The translations under genes were made by a program, and so were the position numbers. A stretch of 64,000 bases of DNA, from positions 1,695,001 through 1,759,000 of the forward strand of contig NZ_WTYU01000001.1 of the NCBI RefSeq assembly GCF_009827615.1, in the 5' to 3' direction. Position 1 is the first letter of the stretch. The number at the start of each line of letters is the position of its first letter. Positions 51,944-60,150 of the stretch are shown here, piece by piece. The notes below the pieces were generated by a model. The model had not been told where the DNA came from and did not search any database. It saw only the letters and a list, made by a program, of their open reading frames with translations. The stretch is from Allopontixanthobacter confluentis (lineage in GTDB: Bacteria > Pseudomonadota > Alphaproteobacteria > Sphingomonadales > Sphingomonadaceae).

Positions 51944-53521
51944 GTGACATATTTCCACCGATCGCTCATTCTTGGTTGCAGTACTCTGGCGCTTGCCGGA
52001 TGCGGCGCAGATGACATTGCCTCGCCAGGAACCGGCGGTAATATCACCATCAACAATCCCGCCGCACCCACGCCAACACCCACACCGCCGCCAACCACCA
52101 AGCTGGTTACGCCTGCTGCGGGCTGCCCGACCATTTCCGATGCGCAGGGCCTGACAGATGAAGGTACAATTTCCGGCCCGACAGGGGAATACCGTGTCTG
52201 CGCCCTGCCAGCGCGCTTCAATTCATCATCGACACTGCGCCAGATCGACGGTCTGCTATACCGCATGGCCGGGCGTGTGGATGTGGGTTCCGATGGCGGC
52301 CCGACGGCTGACGCAGCAGATGGCGCAAGCGACACCAATGTGACGCTGACCATCGAGGCGGGAGCGATTGTCTATGCCAGCGGATCGTCCTTCCTGATGG
52401 TCAACCGCGGCAACAAGATCAACGCCGTGGGCACCGCAACACGCCCCATCATCTTTACCAGCCGTGACAATGTGCTGGGCCTCAATACCGATACTTCGTC
52501 AGGCCAGTGGGGCGGCGTGGTTCTGGGCGGCCGGGCGCCTGTCACAGACTGCATCGCGCCGGGCGCAACGCCGGGCACCATCGGCTGCGAACGCCAGGTT
52601 GAAGGCGCAGCGCAGCCTGCCCTGTTTGGCGGTGCGACCGTGAATGATAATTCCGGACGCCTCAGCTATGTGCAGATCCGCTATTCCGGCTTTGTGCTTT
52701 CAGGCGACAGCGAATTGCAGTCCCTCACCACGGGCGGCACTGGCACCGGCACCCAGTTTGACCACATCATGTCCTACAACAGTTCGGACGATGGCGTGGA
52801 ATTCTTCGGCGGCCATGTGAATGTCAAAAACCTGATCGTGGTGGGCGCAGAAGATGACGCGCTTGATACTGACACCGGCGTTCAGGCCAATATGCAATAT
52901 GTCATCGCCATCCAGCGCGCCGGTGCTGGCGACACCATGATCGAGGCGGATTCCAGCAATGGCCTGGAAGACCAGACCCCGCGCCAGAACACGCAAATAT
53001 CCAACGCCACCTTCATTCACCGCCGGGCAGGTGATCAGGTCGTCCGCATTCGTGGCGGCACGGATTATGCGCTGGTCAACTCTGTCATCCTCGACGCATC
53101 GCCAGCGCCGGGAACACCGTGCCTGCGCATCGACCAGACGCAGACGACACGCGCCGCCAATGCCGGATTGCAGGACAAGGGCCCGCCGGTATTCCAGTCA
53201 CTGGTGCTGGATTGCGACACAGCTTTCCGCGCGGGCAGCAGCGGCGTGACTGCCGCCGATACGCAGGCCATTTTCGGCGCGGGTGCGAACAACAATTCCT
53301 CTTTCACCAGCACATTGTCGATGACCTACATAAACGGCACCAACGAAAACGCCGTGGCAGCCTTTGATCCCAAGGCCCTGTCCAGCTTCTTCGACACGGT
53401 GACGTATGTGGGCGCAGTCCGCAATGCCGCCGATAATTGGTATGAAGGCTGGACCTGCAATTCTGCGACCGCCAGCTTTGGCACCAATAACGGCGCCTGT
53501 ACTTCGCTGCCTGTCTATTGA
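51944..53521 (+). CDS. Secreted lipoprotein with beta-helix-like repeats
   Basis: A 525-residue protein starting at a GTG with an AGGGGA site upstream. The lipoprotein signal LILGCSTLALAGCGAD has a lipobox at the second cysteine, followed by a Thr/Pro linker (PAAPTPTPTPPPTT). The body has repeated short strands such as LTIEAGAIVYASGSSFLMV, RPIIFTSRDNVLG and LSYVQIRYSGFVLSG, suggesting a right-handed beta-helix. Such lipoproteins next to a TonB-dependent receptor with a Pho box recall the extracellular lipoprotein ElpS of Caulobacter; this is from memory, not a search. The receptor gene follows after 110 bp. Confidence 0.7.
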   Translation: MTYFHRSLILGCSTLALAGCGADDIASPGTGGNITINNPAAPTPTPTPPPTTKLVTPAAGCPTISDAQGLTDEGTISGPTGEYRVCALPARFNSSSTLRQIDGLLYRMAGRVDVGSDGGPTADAADGASDTNVTLTIEAGAIVYASGSSFLMVNRGNKINAVGTATRPIIFTSRDNVLGLNTDTSSGQWGGVVLGGRAPVTDCIAPGATPGTIGCERQVEGAAQPALFGGATVNDNSGRLSYVQIRYSGFVLSGDSELQSLTTGGTGTGTQFDHIMSYNSSDDGVEFFGGHVNVKNLIVVGAEDDALDTDTGVQANMQYVIAIQRAGAGDTMIEADSSNGLEDQTPRQNTQISNATFIHRRAGDQVVRIRGGTDYALVNSVILDASPAPGTPCLRIDQTQTTRAANAGLQDKGPPVFQSLVLDCDTAFRAGSSGVTAADTQAIFGAGANNNSSFTSTLSMTYINGTNENAVAAFDPKALSSFFDTVTYVGAVRNAADNWYEGWTCNSATASFGTNNGACTSLPVY

Positions 53522-53631
53522 TCGCACACTGTGGGGGAGGACGTCTGGCAATGCCGGACGCCCTCCCCAAAATTTTTACGGGCACACCGCCCAATCCAAT
53601 TACTGACCTGATGCATAAAGGGGTCTTCATA

Positions 53632-56322
53632 ATGTCCACTGGCAAGCGGCTGGCGGGGCTGCTCCTGCTCACCACAGCGCTCACATTTCCATTTGCGGCG
53701 ACCGCGCAGACTGCCGTGGCTGACACGCCTGCGGATACCGAAGAACCGGCTCCGGATGCTGCTGACGTCCTGGACGGCGCTGACGATGCGCAACCGGAAC
53801 AGGCTGAAGAAACCGATATCTCCATCCCCGGTGGCGGCGGCGAAATCGTGGTAACGGGGCGACGGAACCGCGACCTGACGCGCAGTTCCACTCAGGTTGT
53901 CTCGGTTCTTTCCGCTGCGGAAATCGCGCGGACGGGCGAAGGGGATATTGCTGGCGCTCTGGGCCGGGTCACCGGCCTGTCCGTACAGGGACAGGGCTTC
54001 GTCTATGTCCGCGGATTGGGTGACCGTTATTCACTCGCCTTGCTCAACGGCCTGCCTCTGCCCAGCCCGCAGCCACTCAGCCGGGTTGTCCCGCTCGACA
54101 TCTTTCCCACCAGCATCATTGCATCATCGCTGGTGCAGAAAACCTATTCCGCCAACTTCCCCGGCGAATTTGGCGGCGGCGTGATTAACCTCACCACCCG
54201 CGCAGTGCCGGAAGAAAGCTTCCTGAAAATCAGCGGCGGCATCAGCGGCGATACGCAGACCACATTTTCCAAGGGACTGGATCATTACGGGTCGGACTAT
54301 GACTGGTTCGGCTTTGACGATGGCACGCGCGATGCGCCCCCTGCCCTGCAGGCGTTTTTCGATAGCGGCGCCCGGATGAGCGACCTTGGCGTGGATCAGC
54401 AGGAAATTGCCAAGCAGCTGGGCAATCCCAACCTCGTGCTGACGCAGAATATCGGCAAACTTCCGGTCAATTTTTCCGGCAGCATCACGGCGGGCACCGC
54501 CATGGATGCCTTTGGCGACGGGCGTTTCGGGGTGATTGCCACCGCTTCCATCAGCAACAAATGGCGCAACCGCTCGATCATTTCGCAAAGCGCGGTCAAT
54601 GCCGATCTCGACCTTGATACCGATTTCCGCGATTTTGTGACCGACAACCGTATCCTGGTAAACGGCCTGCTGGGCCTGGGCCTTGAAATCGGTGAGCACA
54701 AGATCCGCTGGACCAATCTGTATATTCGCGATTCCCTGAAACAATCCGCGCTTTCAATCGGCACAGATTTCCAGGATGATGACAGCATCTTTTCCCAGAA
54801 AACCGGCTGGTTCCAACGGCAGCTGATCGACAGCCAGCTGGTGGCCGACATGAAGTTTGGCGACATGGATCTGGATGTTCGCCTCGGCTATGCCAAGACC
54901 CAGCGTGAAGCGCCTTACGAATATGAATTCGAATATGTCCGGACCAACAATCTGAACGACCCGCTGGGCGATACATATCTGAACCTGCTCGACCGCCAGA
55001 CCGGCAATGCGTCGGTTACCTTCTCCAACCTGTCGGAAGAGCTTTATTATGGCGGGCTGGATTTCAGCTATCCGGTGGCAGACTGGGCGCGGCTGACGGC
55101 AGGGTTTGCCTATTCGGACACCAAACGCCTGTCCTCGCGCCGTGAATTCCTGTTCGATGCAGACAGCAGTTTTGACGATGCCGTGGGCGCGCTGCGTCCC
55201 GATTTGCTGCTGGGTGATGCCGTGATCGATTATTATGACATCGGCCTTATCGAGACGACCCAGTCGGACCCGGCCTTTGCTGCCGGCCTCGAAATCTTTG
55301 GTGTCTATAGCCAGGTCAAGCTTGAACCGGTGCTGGGCGTAACGCTGGATCTCGGTGTGCGCTACGAAGATGCGGTGCAGGAAGTAAACCCTGTGGAAGT
55401 GTTTGCCACGCCCACCAATTCGGGCAGCACCACTTTCATTCACAATGATTATTTTCTGCCCGCCGTAACGCTCACTTATGAAGTGGCAGACGGGCTGCAA
55501 TTGCGCGCCAGTGCATCCAAGACCATTGCCCGGCCCCAGTTCCGCGAGCTGATTTTCCAGACCTATTACGATCCGGAAACCAACCGCCAGTTCAACGGCA
55601 ACCCGCTGCTGCAGGACAGCCGCCTGACCAATGCGGAAGCGCGGGCAGAATATTACTTCGGGCGCGGCAACCGCACATCGGTAGCGGTCTTCTACAAAAA
55701 GATCACAAACCCGATCGAGGCGTTTTCCAGCTTCTCCGACAATGAACGCGTAACCAGCTTTGCCAATGCACCCAGCGCCACATTGCTAGGCGCGGAACTG
55801 GATTTCCAGTATACTTACGATCTGCTGGACCTGGGCGGCTGGTTTGAAAGCAAGCGCGCTGTTCTGGTGGCCAACTACACCTGGACCACTTCGGAAATCA
55901 AAGTGGCCGATGGCGACGTGACGCAGATTTTCCCGCGCGGGCCGCAGCCTGCCGGAAACTTCTTCCGCGATGGCGCCCCGCTGACCGGCCAGTCCGATCA
56001 TCTGGTGAATTTGCAGCTGGGTATCGAGGATATCGACAAGCTCCAGCAATTCACTTTACTGATCAATTACGCCAGCGAACGGGTAACCAGCCGCGGCACT
56101 GCGCAATTGCCGGACATTGCCGAAAATCCGGGCCTGACGGTGGATTTTGTCGCCCGAGCAGAAGTAGGCGTGTTGGGCCAGCCATTCGAAGTGAAGGCAG
56201 AAGCCCGCAACATCTTCGGGCGGGGCAATTTCGAATATCAGTCGAACGGGACCAATCGCATCGAAGTGAACAGCTATGATGTCGGGCAGAGCTTCTCGCT
56301 CTCCGTCTCCACCGAGTTCTGA
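53632..56322 (+). CDS. TonB-dependent outer membrane receptor 2
   Basis: An 896-residue receptor. Signal peptide LAGLLLLTTALTFPFAATAQ is followed by an acidic spacer, the TonB box region GGGGEIVVTGRRNRDLTRSS, a plug (VSVLSAAEIARTGEGDIAGALGRVTGLSVQ, then YVRGLGDRYSLALLNGLPLPSPQPLSR) and a barrel ending in GQSFSLSVSTEF with terminal Phe. The ATG at 53632 has an AAGGGG site; the frame upstream is not signal-like. It follows the lipoprotein gene in the same direction, so the pair is probably Pho-controlled and imports a phosphate-containing or lipoprotein-captured ligand. A terminator follows the stop by 18 bp. Confidence 0.92.
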   Translation: MSTGKRLAGLLLLTTALTFPFAATAQTAVADTPADTEEPAPDAADVLDGADDAQPEQAEETDISIPGGGGEIVVTGRRNRDLTRSSTQVVSVLSAAEIARTGEGDIAGALGRVTGLSVQGQGFVYVRGLGDRYSLALLNGLPLPSPQPLSRVVPLDIFPTSIIASSLVQKTYSANFPGEFGGGVINLTTRAVPEESFLKISGGISGDTQTTFSKGLDHYGSDYDWFGFDDGTRDAPPALQAFFDSGARMSDLGVDQQEIAKQLGNPNLVLTQNIGKLPVNFSGSITAGTAMDAFGDGRFGVIATASISNKWRNRSIISQSAVNADLDLDTDFRDFVTDNRILVNGLLGLGLEIGEHKIRWTNLYIRDSLKQSALSIGTDFQDDDSIFSQKTGWFQRQLIDSQLVADMKFGDMDLDVRLGYAKTQREAPYEYEFEYVRTNNLNDPLGDTYLNLLDRQTGNASVTFSNLSEELYYGGLDFSYPVADWARLTAGFAYSDTKRLSSRREFLFDADSSFDDAVGALRPDLLLGDAVIDYYDIGLIETTQSDPAFAAGLEIFGVYSQVKLEPVLGVTLDLGVRYEDAVQEVNPVEVFATPTNSGSTTFIHNDYFLPAVTLTYEVADGLQLRASASKTIARPQFRELIFQTYYDPETNRQFNGNPLLQDSRLTNAEARAEYYFGRGNRTSVAVFYKKITNPIEAFSSFSDNERVTSFANAPSATLLGAELDFQYTYDLLDLGGWFESKRAVLVANYTWTTSEIKVADGDVTQIFPRGPQPAGNFFRDGAPLTGQSDHLVNLQLGIEDIDKLQQFTLLINYASERVTSRGTAQLPDIAENPGLTVDFVARAEVGVLGQPFEVKAEARNIFGRGNFEYQSNGTNRIEVNSYDVGQSFSLSVSTEF

Positions 56323-56339
56323 TTGACGCTCCACACAGG

Positions 56340-56369
56340 AAAACGGCCGCCAGCAAGGGCGGCCGTTTT
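56340..56369. terminator. Bidirectional terminator between receptor 2 and the PhoB-like gene
   Basis: AAAACGGCCGCC pairs with GGCGGCCGTTTT across a 6-nt loop: a GC-rich stem flanked by A and T runs on both sides. It lies between two convergent genes and can end both transcripts. Confidence 0.92.
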
Positions 56370-56397
56370 CCTGTGGCAATTGCGAAAACTGGCCGGA

Positions 56398-57072
56398 TCA
56401 ATTCGTGTCGAGAACATATCCCAGTGATCGCACGGTTCTGAGCGGATTGCCTGCCCCGGCCTCGAGCAATGCGCGGCGCAGCCTGCCAATCCATACATCC
56501 ACAGTGCGCTCGTCAATCGCCGGTTCCTGCTTGCCCAGCCCGGCAATCAGATCGCTGCGGGACAATACCTGATTAGGGTTTTCGGCAAAAAAGCGCAGCA
56601 GGCGAAATTCATTGGGGCGAAGGGTAATGGGCGCGGTGCCCCATTTGGCCTGCAAAGCGGCCATATTGATCGACAATTCGCCCACTTTGAACAGATGGGC
56701 GGCATGGCGCTGGCTATGCTGGGACTGCAGAGCCAGCACGCGGTCCAGCACCCTTGTCCGGTCGAGCGGGCCGACCATGTAATCATCAGCGCCAGCGCGC
56801 AATGCGCGGCGCCGGTCATCAGCATCATCGCGTTCCAGCACCATGGTGACATGGGCATCGCAGGTGCGTGCATCGGCCCGCAGCCGGCGGCACATTTCCA
56901 GCCCGGCCAGATCATCCATGACCCAATCGACAAACGCCCACACCGGCCCTTCCACCAGACGCCGTGGGCCGCTTGCTTCCAGCCGGTCAAAAGTGAACCG
57001 CGTTTCTGCGTGAACGAAATCTTCCAGAGTTTCGCCCAGTTCTTCAGTCAGGAAGATATTGATCACGTCCAT
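56398..57072 (-). CDS. PhoB-like winged-helix regulator with atypical receiver
   Basis: An OmpR/PhoB-type protein of 224 residues. The C-terminal winged helix is canonical (APITLRPNEFRLLRFFAENPNQVLSRSDLIAGL, then RTVDVWIGRLRRAL and TVRSLGYVLD). The receiver-like N terminus keeps a candidate phospho-accepting Asp (WAFVDWVMDDLAGLEM), but the acidic pair of strand 1 is not evident and the strand-5 lysine is replaced: DDYMVGPLDR where DYIxKPF is usual. It is therefore probably not switched in the normal way. The ATG at 57072 avoids 46 unlikely residues upstream. It converges on the Pho-box receptor gene and diverges from a Crp/Fnr regulator. Confidence 0.85.
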   Translation of the reverse strand: MDVINIFLTEELGETLEDFVHAETRFTFDRLEASGPRRLVEGPVWAFVDWVMDDLAGLEMCRRLRADARTCDAHVTMVLERDDADDRRRALRAGADDYMVGPLDRTRVLDRVLALQSQHSQRHAAHLFKVGELSINMAALQAKWGTAPITLRPNEFRLLRFFAENPNQVLSRSDLIAGLGKQEPAIDERTVDVWIGRLRRALLEAGAGNPLRTVRSLGYVLDTN

Positions 57073-57113
57073 GTACCGCCATTCCCTTGTTATGCAGGAA
57101 TTGCCGCGCTGAT

Positions 57114-57131
57114 GTGACGCGATAGTGACAA
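57114..57131 (-). promoter_or_regulatory. Candidate Pho-like site upstream of the PhoB-like gene
   Basis: On the minus strand TTGTCAC and GCGTCAC repeat with an 11-bp period, about 45 bp upstream of the start codon. This resembles the Pho-box arrangement at 51.8 kb but with weaker half-sites, and could allow autoregulation. Confidence 0.35.
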
Positions 57132-57286
57132 TCAGCCACGCTTCTTTCGCAATTCTTCCAGTGGCGGCCAACGACATATAATGCGGTGAGTTTCCCCGGA
57201 TCACTGGCATTGTATCCCAGGTTAATTTTGCTTAACGCCTGCGGGGGGCGCAACAGAATGGTCAGCGCGAATATTGGTCAGGTGAT

Positions 57287-58051
57287 ATGCAGAACGAATT
57301 AGACGAATTTCCCCTCACGGGCCGGTTCCTTATGGGGCGCCTGCGCCACGCCATGAGCGAGCGGGAAAAGGAAATTCTGGAAAGCTCCATCACCGAAGTC
57401 AAAGATTTCGACAAAAACCACCGCCTCGTCTCGCGCGGGGAAAAATGCGACCACAGCACCATGCTGATCGAAGGCTTCGCCATCCGCACGATCATTGAAA
57501 ATGGCCGGCGTTATGTGGTCGGCATTCAGGTGCCGGGCGATTTTATCGACCTTCACGCCTTTGCTCTCAAACGGCTGGATCATGATCTGGTCACACTTGG
57601 CCGCGCCAAGGTGGGATATGTGCCGCATTCCCGGTTGCAGGATTTGATGAATTCAGAACCGCATCTGTCGCGCTTGTTCTGGTTTTCCACCCTGCTGGAT
57701 GCGGCAATCCACCGCCAGTGGGTGCTGAAACTGGGGCAGTTGAAGGCCTATCGCCGCGTGGCGCATATGCTGGCGGAAATCTGGTATCGTCTTGAAATGG
57801 TGGGCCTGTCCCATCCCGACGGGTTCCGCACACCGCTGACACAGGTCGACCTTGCCGATATGTGCGGCACCACTGCCATCCACATGAACCGCGCGCTGCG
57901 GGCGTTGAGCCGCGAAGGCGTTGCCGATTTCCGGCGCGGCAATGTCACCGTGCGCGACCGCAAAAGCCTGGAGGAGCACGGCGATTTCAACCCGACATAT
58001 CTCTACGGTCAGGGTGATCTTTACATTGGCGAGGAACTGACGCGCGATTGA
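57287..58051 (+). CDS. Crp/Fnr family transcriptional regulator
   Basis: A 254-residue regulator with an N-terminal cyclic-nucleotide-type jelly roll (FDKNHRLVSRGEKCDHSTMLIEGFAIRTI, then YVVGIQVPGDFIDLHAF) and a C-terminal winged helix (PLTQVDLADMCGTTAIHMNRALRALSREGVADF). The Fnr cysteine cluster is absent, so it probably does not sense oxygen by an Fe-S centre. The effector is unknown. It is divergent from the PhoB-like gene and convergent with the flavin reductase. Confidence 0.9.
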   Translation: MQNELDEFPLTGRFLMGRLRHAMSEREKEILESSITEVKDFDKNHRLVSRGEKCDHSTMLIEGFAIRTIIENGRRYVVGIQVPGDFIDLHAFALKRLDHDLVTLGRAKVGYVPHSRLQDLMNSEPHLSRLFWFSTLLDAAIHRQWVLKLGQLKAYRRVAHMLAEIWYRLEMVGLSHPDGFRTPLTQVDLADMCGTTAIHMNRALRALSREGVADFRRGNVTVRDRKSLEEHGDFNPTYLYGQGDLYIGEELTRD

Positions 58052-58091
58052 AGGAGCGGCAAGTCGCCCGCGCCCTGCGCGCTGCCGTGCT

Positions 58092-58619
58092 TCAGTCCAT
58101 CGCGCCGAACCGGGCAAATCCGCCTTCCATCCACCCGAGCGGATCAAGCCCGTCTGCATCGCGCAGGCGCACGTCATAGGCATTGCCGATGAACAGTTCA
58201 TGCGTGCCATGCACCAGCGTGGTGTGCACGTCGCAGAATATGCAGGCTATGGCAGCCGGTAAAAACGGAATGGAACCGGAATATTCCCATTCGGCCTGGT
58301 TGAACCGTTCCTCTCGCAGCGCACTGGTGGCAAATGTTTTCACCAGATGCGCCTGGTCCGTCGCCAGCAGATTGATGCAGAATTTGCCATTCGCCTCGAT
58401 TGCGGCGTGACAGCGCGACTGGCGGTTTACCGCGACCAGCATGGACGGCGGCTCCATCGAAACAGGTATGACTGCCGATGCAGCCATGCCAGCAGGCGCA
58501 TCATCCGCAGGATCATGCGTCGTCACCAGAGATACAGGGCCGGGCATGCGGCGCATGGCCTTGCGCAGGCGATCAGACAGCAGACCTTGCGCATCGGATT
58601 GAGGGGGAAGATCGTTCAT
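58092..58619 (-). CDS. Flavin reductase family protein
   Basis: A 175-residue split-barrel flavin reductase-like protein: PGPVSLVTTHDPADDAPAGMAASAVIPVSMEPPSMLVAVNRQSR is the FMN/FAD-binding block. Family members supply reduced flavin to a monooxygenase partner, but none is adjacent. The ATG at 58619 is preferred over the TTG three bases upstream. Divergent from the ribB fusion gene, with the 18-bp palindrome between them. Confidence 0.85.
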   Translation of the reverse strand: MNDLPPQSDAQGLLSDRLRKAMRRMPGPVSLVTTHDPADDAPAGMAASAVIPVSMEPPSMLVAVNRQSRCHAAIEANGKFCINLLATDQAHLVKTFATSALREERFNQAEWEYSGSIPFLPAAIACIFCDVHTTLVHGTHELFIGNAYDVRLRDADGLDPLGWMEGGFARFGAMD

Positions 58620-58731
58620 CAAAAATCGCTCGTCATTGTTGGCGACCTTTTAGGGAACGCCGGTGATCTGCTAACAAAAGGCGCTGCTTGTGGCGGAATT
58701 CGAATAAAGACACCACACAGGCAAGCCGTTT

Positions 58732-58749
58732 ATCACATTTAAATGTGAT
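58732..58749. promoter_or_regulatory. 18-bp perfect palindrome, candidate operator
   Basis: ATCACATTTAAATGTGAT reads identically on both strands. It lies in the only gap between the divergent flavin reductase and the ribB fusion, 43 bp before the ribB start codon. Its size and symmetry suit a dimeric HTH repressor, and the ribB product itself carries an N-terminal HTH. Confidence 0.75.
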
Positions 58750-58792
58750 TGCACCCTTGGCATTCCACATTGCGATGTCTATTCCGCACGGC

Positions 58793-60085
58793 ATGACACA
58801 ATTTACCCCCCAGATCATCCAGCAGAAAATCCGCGATATCGTGGATGCAGGCTCCATGTCCCGTGCCGCCATCGCCCGCGCCGCAGGCCTCCACGCCAAT
58901 TCGCTGCGCGATTGCACTGACGAGCAGTGGAACCCGACTACCGAAACGCTGGGCAAACTTGCGACTTTCCTTGCAGCAAATGACGACCGGCCCGTTCTCG
59001 CCACGATTGAGGAAATCATCGACGAGGCCCGCAATGGCCGCATGTTCGTGCTGGTCGATGATGAAGACCGGGAAAATGAAGGCGACCTCGTCATTCCGGC
59101 ACAGATGGCGACCCCGCAGGCGATCAATTTCATGGCGTCGCATGGCCGCGGCCTCATCTGCCTCACTATGACCAAGCAGCGCTGCGACCAGCTCGGGCTG
59201 GAATTGATGAGCCAGAACAACCGCACACGCCATGAAACCGCATTCACCACTTCTATCGAAGCGCGCGAAGGCGTCACCACCGGTATCAGCGCTGGCGACC
59301 GTGCACGCACCGTCAGCGTGGCGATTGATGCGTCCAAAACCATTGATGACATTGTCACGCCGGGCCATGTTTTCCCGCTGGTTGCCCGTGATGGCGGCGT
59401 GCTGGTACGGGCTGGCCATACCGAAGCTGCGGTCGATATTTCACGCCTTGCCGGCCTCAACCCGTCAGGCGTGATTTGCGAGATCATGAATGACGATGGC
59501 ACGATGGCGCGGATGGATGATCTGATTGATTTTGCGCGCAAGCATGATCTGAAAATCGGCACAATCCGCGATCTCATCGCCTATCGCCGCAAGCATGACC
59601 ACATGGTGGAAAAGCGTGCCGAATCCCGCTTCGTCAGCCGCTTTGGCGGCACCTGGAATGCGATCAGCTTCTACAACAAGGCCACCGGCGATGATACGCT
59701 GGCGCTGACGCTGGGCAATGTCGATCCTGACAAGCCGACACTGGTGCGGATGCATCTGCTCAACCTGTTTGGCGATATATTCGCCGAAGACAGCCCACGC
59801 ACCGGGCTGTTGCAGAAATCCATGGAAATCATCGCCAGGGAAGGTTCCGGCGTGATCGTGGTGATCAACCGCATGAAGGCCGGCGGTTTCACCATCATCA
59901 CCAAGGCTCATAAGGGCGAGGCGGAACCCGCTGAAATCGAGGAATTGCGCGATTATGGCGTGGGCGCACAGATCCTGGCGGAACTGGGCGTGCATGATAT
60001 GGAATTGCTGACCAATTCACACCATTCGCTGGTCGCGCTGGAAGGCTACGGCCTGTCCATCGTGGGCGAGCGCCCGATCGAATGA
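58793..60085 (+). CDS. ribB: HTH-RibB-RibA-like fusion (3,4-dihydroxy-2-butanone-4-phosphate synthase)
   Basis: A 430-residue protein of three parts. Residues about 1-60 are an HTH resembling lambda-repressor domains (MSRAAIARAAGLHANSLRD, residues 22-40). Residues about 75-270 are a complete RibB domain with FVLVDDEDRENEGD, TTGISAGDRARTV and VRAGHTEAAVD, which makes the four-carbon precursor of riboflavin. The last 150 residues resemble GTP cyclohydrolase II but lack the zinc cysteines, so that activity is unlikely. The ATG at 58793 is chosen; 58775 is an alternative. A perfect palindrome lies just upstream. Confidence 0.93.
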   Translation: MTQFTPQIIQQKIRDIVDAGSMSRAAIARAAGLHANSLRDCTDEQWNPTTETLGKLATFLAANDDRPVLATIEEIIDEARNGRMFVLVDDEDRENEGDLVIPAQMATPQAINFMASHGRGLICLTMTKQRCDQLGLELMSQNNRTRHETAFTTSIEAREGVTTGISAGDRARTVSVAIDASKTIDDIVTPGHVFPLVARDGGVLVRAGHTEAAVDISRLAGLNPSGVICEIMNDDGTMARMDDLIDFARKHDLKIGTIRDLIAYRRKHDHMVEKRAESRFVSRFGGTWNAISFYNKATGDDTLALTLGNVDPDKPTLVRMHLLNLFGDIFAEDSPRTGLLQKSMEIIAREGSGVIVVINRMKAGGFTIITKAHKGEAEPAEIEELRDYGVGAQILAELGVHDMELLTNSHHSLVALEGYGLSIVGERPIE

Positions 60086-60150
60086 TGGCAAACAGACAGA
60101 TGGCCGCGATGAAATATCGCGGCCATATGCCAGTGCCACCAGCTAGTGCT

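Noticed and set aside
58623-58792. FMN riboswitch upstream of ribB
   Set aside because: The 170-bp gap shows no FMN-aptamer-like conserved blocks; the palindrome is the only distinctive element.
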